From positions 1-64,000 of the forward strand of contig JWZX01003385.1 in NCBI GenBank assembly GCA_001275005.1: a stretch of 64,000 bases of DNA, given 5' to 3'. Under the pieces are notes generated by a model. That model had not been told where the DNA came from. It was given only the letters and a program-made list of their open reading frames with translations, and made no database searches. A program made the position numbers and the translations under genes. Positions 61,992-64,000 of this stretch are shown here, in pieces. Position 1 is the first letter of the stretch; each line of letters opens with the position of its first letter. Source of the DNA: Chrysochromulina tobinii (lineage: Eukaryota > Haptophyta > Prymnesiales > Chrysochromulinaceae).

Positions 61992-64000
61992 ATGATCTAT
62001 CCGACCGCCCGCGCCATTGCCCTCGGACTGCTGTGCGCTCCGACGGCGGCCCTACTGCTCGGGCCATCGCCGGCGCCCGTGTGCCGTGCGTCGCCGCGCG
62101 CCGCGAGCGCGGCCCTGCGCATGGCGGAGGGCTTCACGAGCAAGGAGGAGCTGCTGCTCGTTGACGAGGTGGATCGCAGCGGCGTTGAGGTTGATGCGAC
62201 CAGGGAGTCGGTGACGGCAGTGGATACGTCTCTGGTCAATGCGGTCAAGTGGACGCCGTCGGCGCGCGGTGAGCCCGGCAAGACGCCGCGCGACCTCGCC
62301 TTTGGCCCCATCAAGGCCTACTGCGCCGACCTAAAAGAGGTGAAGCGGCGGCCGACGCGCACGGTCGAGTGCGGCCCGATCAAATTTGGCTCGGAGCACC
62401 GGCTCGTGCGCCAGACTATGGCGACGACGCTCACCTCCGACGTAGAGGGCACCATCGAGCAGGTCATCCGCTGCGCCGACGAGGGCTTCGACCTCGTGCG
62501 CGTGACGGTCGTCGGCATGAAGGACGCGATTGCGTGCAAGAAGATCCGTGAGGGCCTCGACGCGCGCGGGTACAATATCCCGCTGGCCGCTGACATGCAC
62601 TTCGCGCCCAAGGTCGCGCTTGCCGTCGCCGACGCCGTCGAGAAGATCCGTATCAACCCGGGCAACTTCGTGGATGGGCGCAAGACGTTCGAGACGATGG
62701 TGTACGAGACGGATGAGGACTACTTCAAGGAACGCGCCTTTTTCGTGGAGGCATTCACGCCGCTCGTGAAGAAGTGCAAGGAGCTCAACCGGTGCATGCG
62801 CATCGGCACCAACCACGGCTCGCTCTCGGCGCGCGTCCTCTCCTTTTACGGCGACACGCCGCGCGGCATGGTCGAGAGCGCGATCGAGTTCGCCGACATC
62901 TGCCGCTCGCTCGACTTCCACAACTTCGTTTTCTCGATGAAGGCGTCCAACCCGCTGGTGATGGTGCAGGCGTACCGGCTGCTCGCGGCCGAGATGGACC
63001 GGCTCGGCTGGGACTACCCCCTCCACCTCGGCGTCACCGAGGCGGGCGAGGGTGAAGATGGGCGAATGAAGAGCGCCATCGGCATCGGCGCTCTCCTCGC
63101 GGACGGTCTGGGCGATACGATCCGCGTGTCGCTCACGGAGGACCCCGAGTTCGAGTACGCGCCGTGCAACCGGCTGGCCGAGATTGCGGACGCCAAGCTC
63201 TTGCCCTCCGCGCTGGCCACCCAGCGCGCCGTGCCTCCGTACGTCGACATCCGCGACATTACCTCGTTCGCGCGCCGCTCGGGCCGCCTTCCAGCTCAGA
63301 AGGAGGGCGACACCTTCGACTACCGTGGGCTGCTCAACCGCGACGGCTCGGTGCTGTCGGCGGTGACGGCCAAGGAGCTGCGCGAGCCGAACACTCTGTA
63401 CAACGCTCTTGGGTGCAAGACCGTCGTCGGCCTCCCCTTCAAGGACATTGCGACCTCCGACACGCTCATGCTCCGCGAGCCGCCGGCTCTCGATGACGAG
63501 ATCGCGCGCCGCACGCTCAAGCGGCTGATGGACGTGGCGGTGCTGCCGGTCGTGCCCGCGGATGCGCTGGCCAAGGCCCCGATCGAGGGCGCGGTCGCGC
63601 TCATGTCCCTCGACGAGGCGGCCTCCGGTGCCAAGAAGCCCGCGTGCGCGTCGCGCGTCGTCCTGTCCGTGCGCGGCGACGAGTCCGCAGAGCTGATGAA
63701 CAAGATCAAGGGGATCGAGCACGCGTTCGTGCTGCTCGACCCGCCCCCGACGCTCTCGCGCCTGCACGCCGCGCGCCGCCTCTTCAGCCTCTTCGGCGCG
63801 CTCAACATCGACTCGGCGGTGATCCATCATTTCCGTCCCGTCCCGTCGGACAGCAGCGAGCTCGCCCTCCAGATGGGCACCGAGGTGGGTGGGCTGCTCG
63901 TCGACGGTCTGGGCGATGGCGTGCTCGTCGAGCCGCAGACGCCGGGCAGCTTCGAGCTCAGCATGCTGCGCACGGTCTCATTCGGGCTCCTTCAGGGAAG
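61992..64000 (+). CDS. ispG: 4-hydroxy-3-methylbut-2-enyl diphosphate synthase (HDS/IspG), 3' truncated by window edge
   Basis: Start at the ATG 61992, which gives a signal-peptide-like leader (MIYPTARAIALGLLCAPTAA) followed by an Ala/Arg-rich transit-like stretch (CRASPRAASAALRMAEG), the bipartite form used for plastids of secondary endosymbiotic origin. The mature TIM-barrel domain is clear: RRPTRTVECGPIKFGSEHRLVRQTM, ADEGFDLVRVTVVGMKDA, PLAADMHFAPKVALAVAD, EKIRINPGNFVDGRK, CMRIGTNHGSLS and HLGVTEAGEGEDGRMKSAIGIGALLADGLGDTIRVSLTEDP. After it lies the large central domain found in plant and algal but not most bacterial IspG. The C-terminal [4Fe-4S] domain is beyond base 64000. The enzyme makes HMBPP in the plastid MEP isoprenoid pathway. 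No intron in the visible part. Confidence 0.96.
   Translation, partial: MIYPTARAIALGLLCAPTAALLLGPSPAPVCRASPRAASAALRMAEGFTSKEELLLVDEVDRSGVEVDATRESVTAVDTSLVNAVKWTPSARGEPGKTPRDLAFGPIKAYCADLKEVKRRPTRTVECGPIKFGSEHRLVRQTMATTLTSDVEGTIEQVIRCADEGFDLVRVTVVGMKDAIACKKIREGLDARGYNIPLAADMHFAPKVALAVADAVEKIRINPGNFVDGRKTFETMVYETDEDYFKERAFFVEAFTPLVKKCKELNRCMRIGTNHGSLSARVLSFYGDTPRGMVESAIEFADICRSLDFHNFVFSMKASNPLVMVQAYRLLAAEMDRLGWDYPLHLGVTEAGEGEDGRMKSAIGIGALLADGLGDTIRVSLTEDPEFEYAPCNRLAEIADAKLLPSALATQRAVPPYVDIRDITSFARRSGRLPAQKEGDTFDYRGLLNRDGSVLSAVTAKELREPNTLYNALGCKTVVGLPFKDIATSDTLMLREPPALDDEIARRTLKRLMDVAVLPVVPADALAKAPIEGAVALMSLDEAASGAKKPACASRVVLSVRGDESAELMNKIKGIEHAFVLLDPPPTLSRLHAARRLFSLFGALNIDSAVIHHFRPVPSDSSELALQMGTEVGGLLVDGLGDGVLVEPQTPGSFELSMLRTVSFGLLQG

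Noticed and set aside
1-64000. Bacterial or viral origin of the window
   Set aside because: Spliceosomal introns, plastid-targeting leaders and the eukaryotic gene set are spread throughout; no viral or prophage genes were seen.

Overview
This 64 kb window is nuclear DNA of a eukaryote, most likely a photosynthetic alga of the haptophyte type (the haptophyte placement is inference). It is GC-rich and gene-dense. Genes lie on both strands, either intron-free or split by short spliceosomal introns. Two proteins look plastid-routed: IspG/HDS of the MEP isoprenoid pathway, and a twin-arginine, lumen-type FKBP. The rest is clearly eukaryotic: XRN exoribonuclease, eIF2B-alpha, a DNAJC7-like TPR/J-domain co-chaperone, a NEK-like kinase, PH/WW, F-box, IQ and EF-hand proteins, a bestrophin, a voltage-gated cation channel and a KCNH-like potassium channel. 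I see no rRNA, tRNA, CRISPR array or complete autonomous transposon.

Layout. 1-8 kb: tail of an STI1-like Gly/Met-rich protein, an EF-hand protein with synuclein-like repeats (minus), a TIM-barrel-like secreted or plastid protein, and an 8-exon XRN gene. 8-14 kb: a hypothetical protein, a small methyltransferase and the FKBP. 14-26 kb: a 1675-residue IQ/EF-hand protein, an EF-hand cation channel, a mitochondrial carrier, an ShK-repeat secreted protein (minus) and a low-complexity protein. 26-31 kb: an 8-exon PH/coiled-coil/WW/WW gene. 31-35 kb: a D-threonine aldolase/D-serine dehydratase-like PLP enzyme and a putative amidoligase (both minus). 35-46 kb: an EF-hand protein, a NEK kinase (minus), a membrane-anchored F-box protein, the DNAJC7-like gene and a sulfotransferase. 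46-53 kb (minus): a small coiled-coil protein, eIF2B-alpha, a bestrophin and a K+ channel. 53-64 kb: an EF-hand coiled-coil protein, an IQ/helical-repeat gene with two in-frame TAG codons, GTP cyclohydrolase I, a single-pass membrane protein and the truncated ispG.

The most striking feature is in the introns. Many are flanked by long direct repeats of exon sequence, and the distance between the repeats equals the intron length, so splicing removes one copy plus a spacer. The spacer is often a recurring ~40 bp cassette that appears to carry its own branch-point-like CTCAC, pyrimidine tract and CAG acceptor. It occurs in introns of three unrelated genes, with related fragments inside exons. A second cassette family builds a 4 x 72 bp array in the methyltransferase gene. 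Other introns carry short arrays built on CTGAT/CTAAT, always in the sense orientation of the host gene. This looks like ongoing intron birth by an introner-like process coupled to target duplication.

Calcium and ion signalling are over-represented: at least five EF-hand proteins, three IQ or EF-hand scaffolds and three ion channels. Exon joins were chosen by GT/GC-AG boundaries, phase and protein continuity; no transcript evidence was available.
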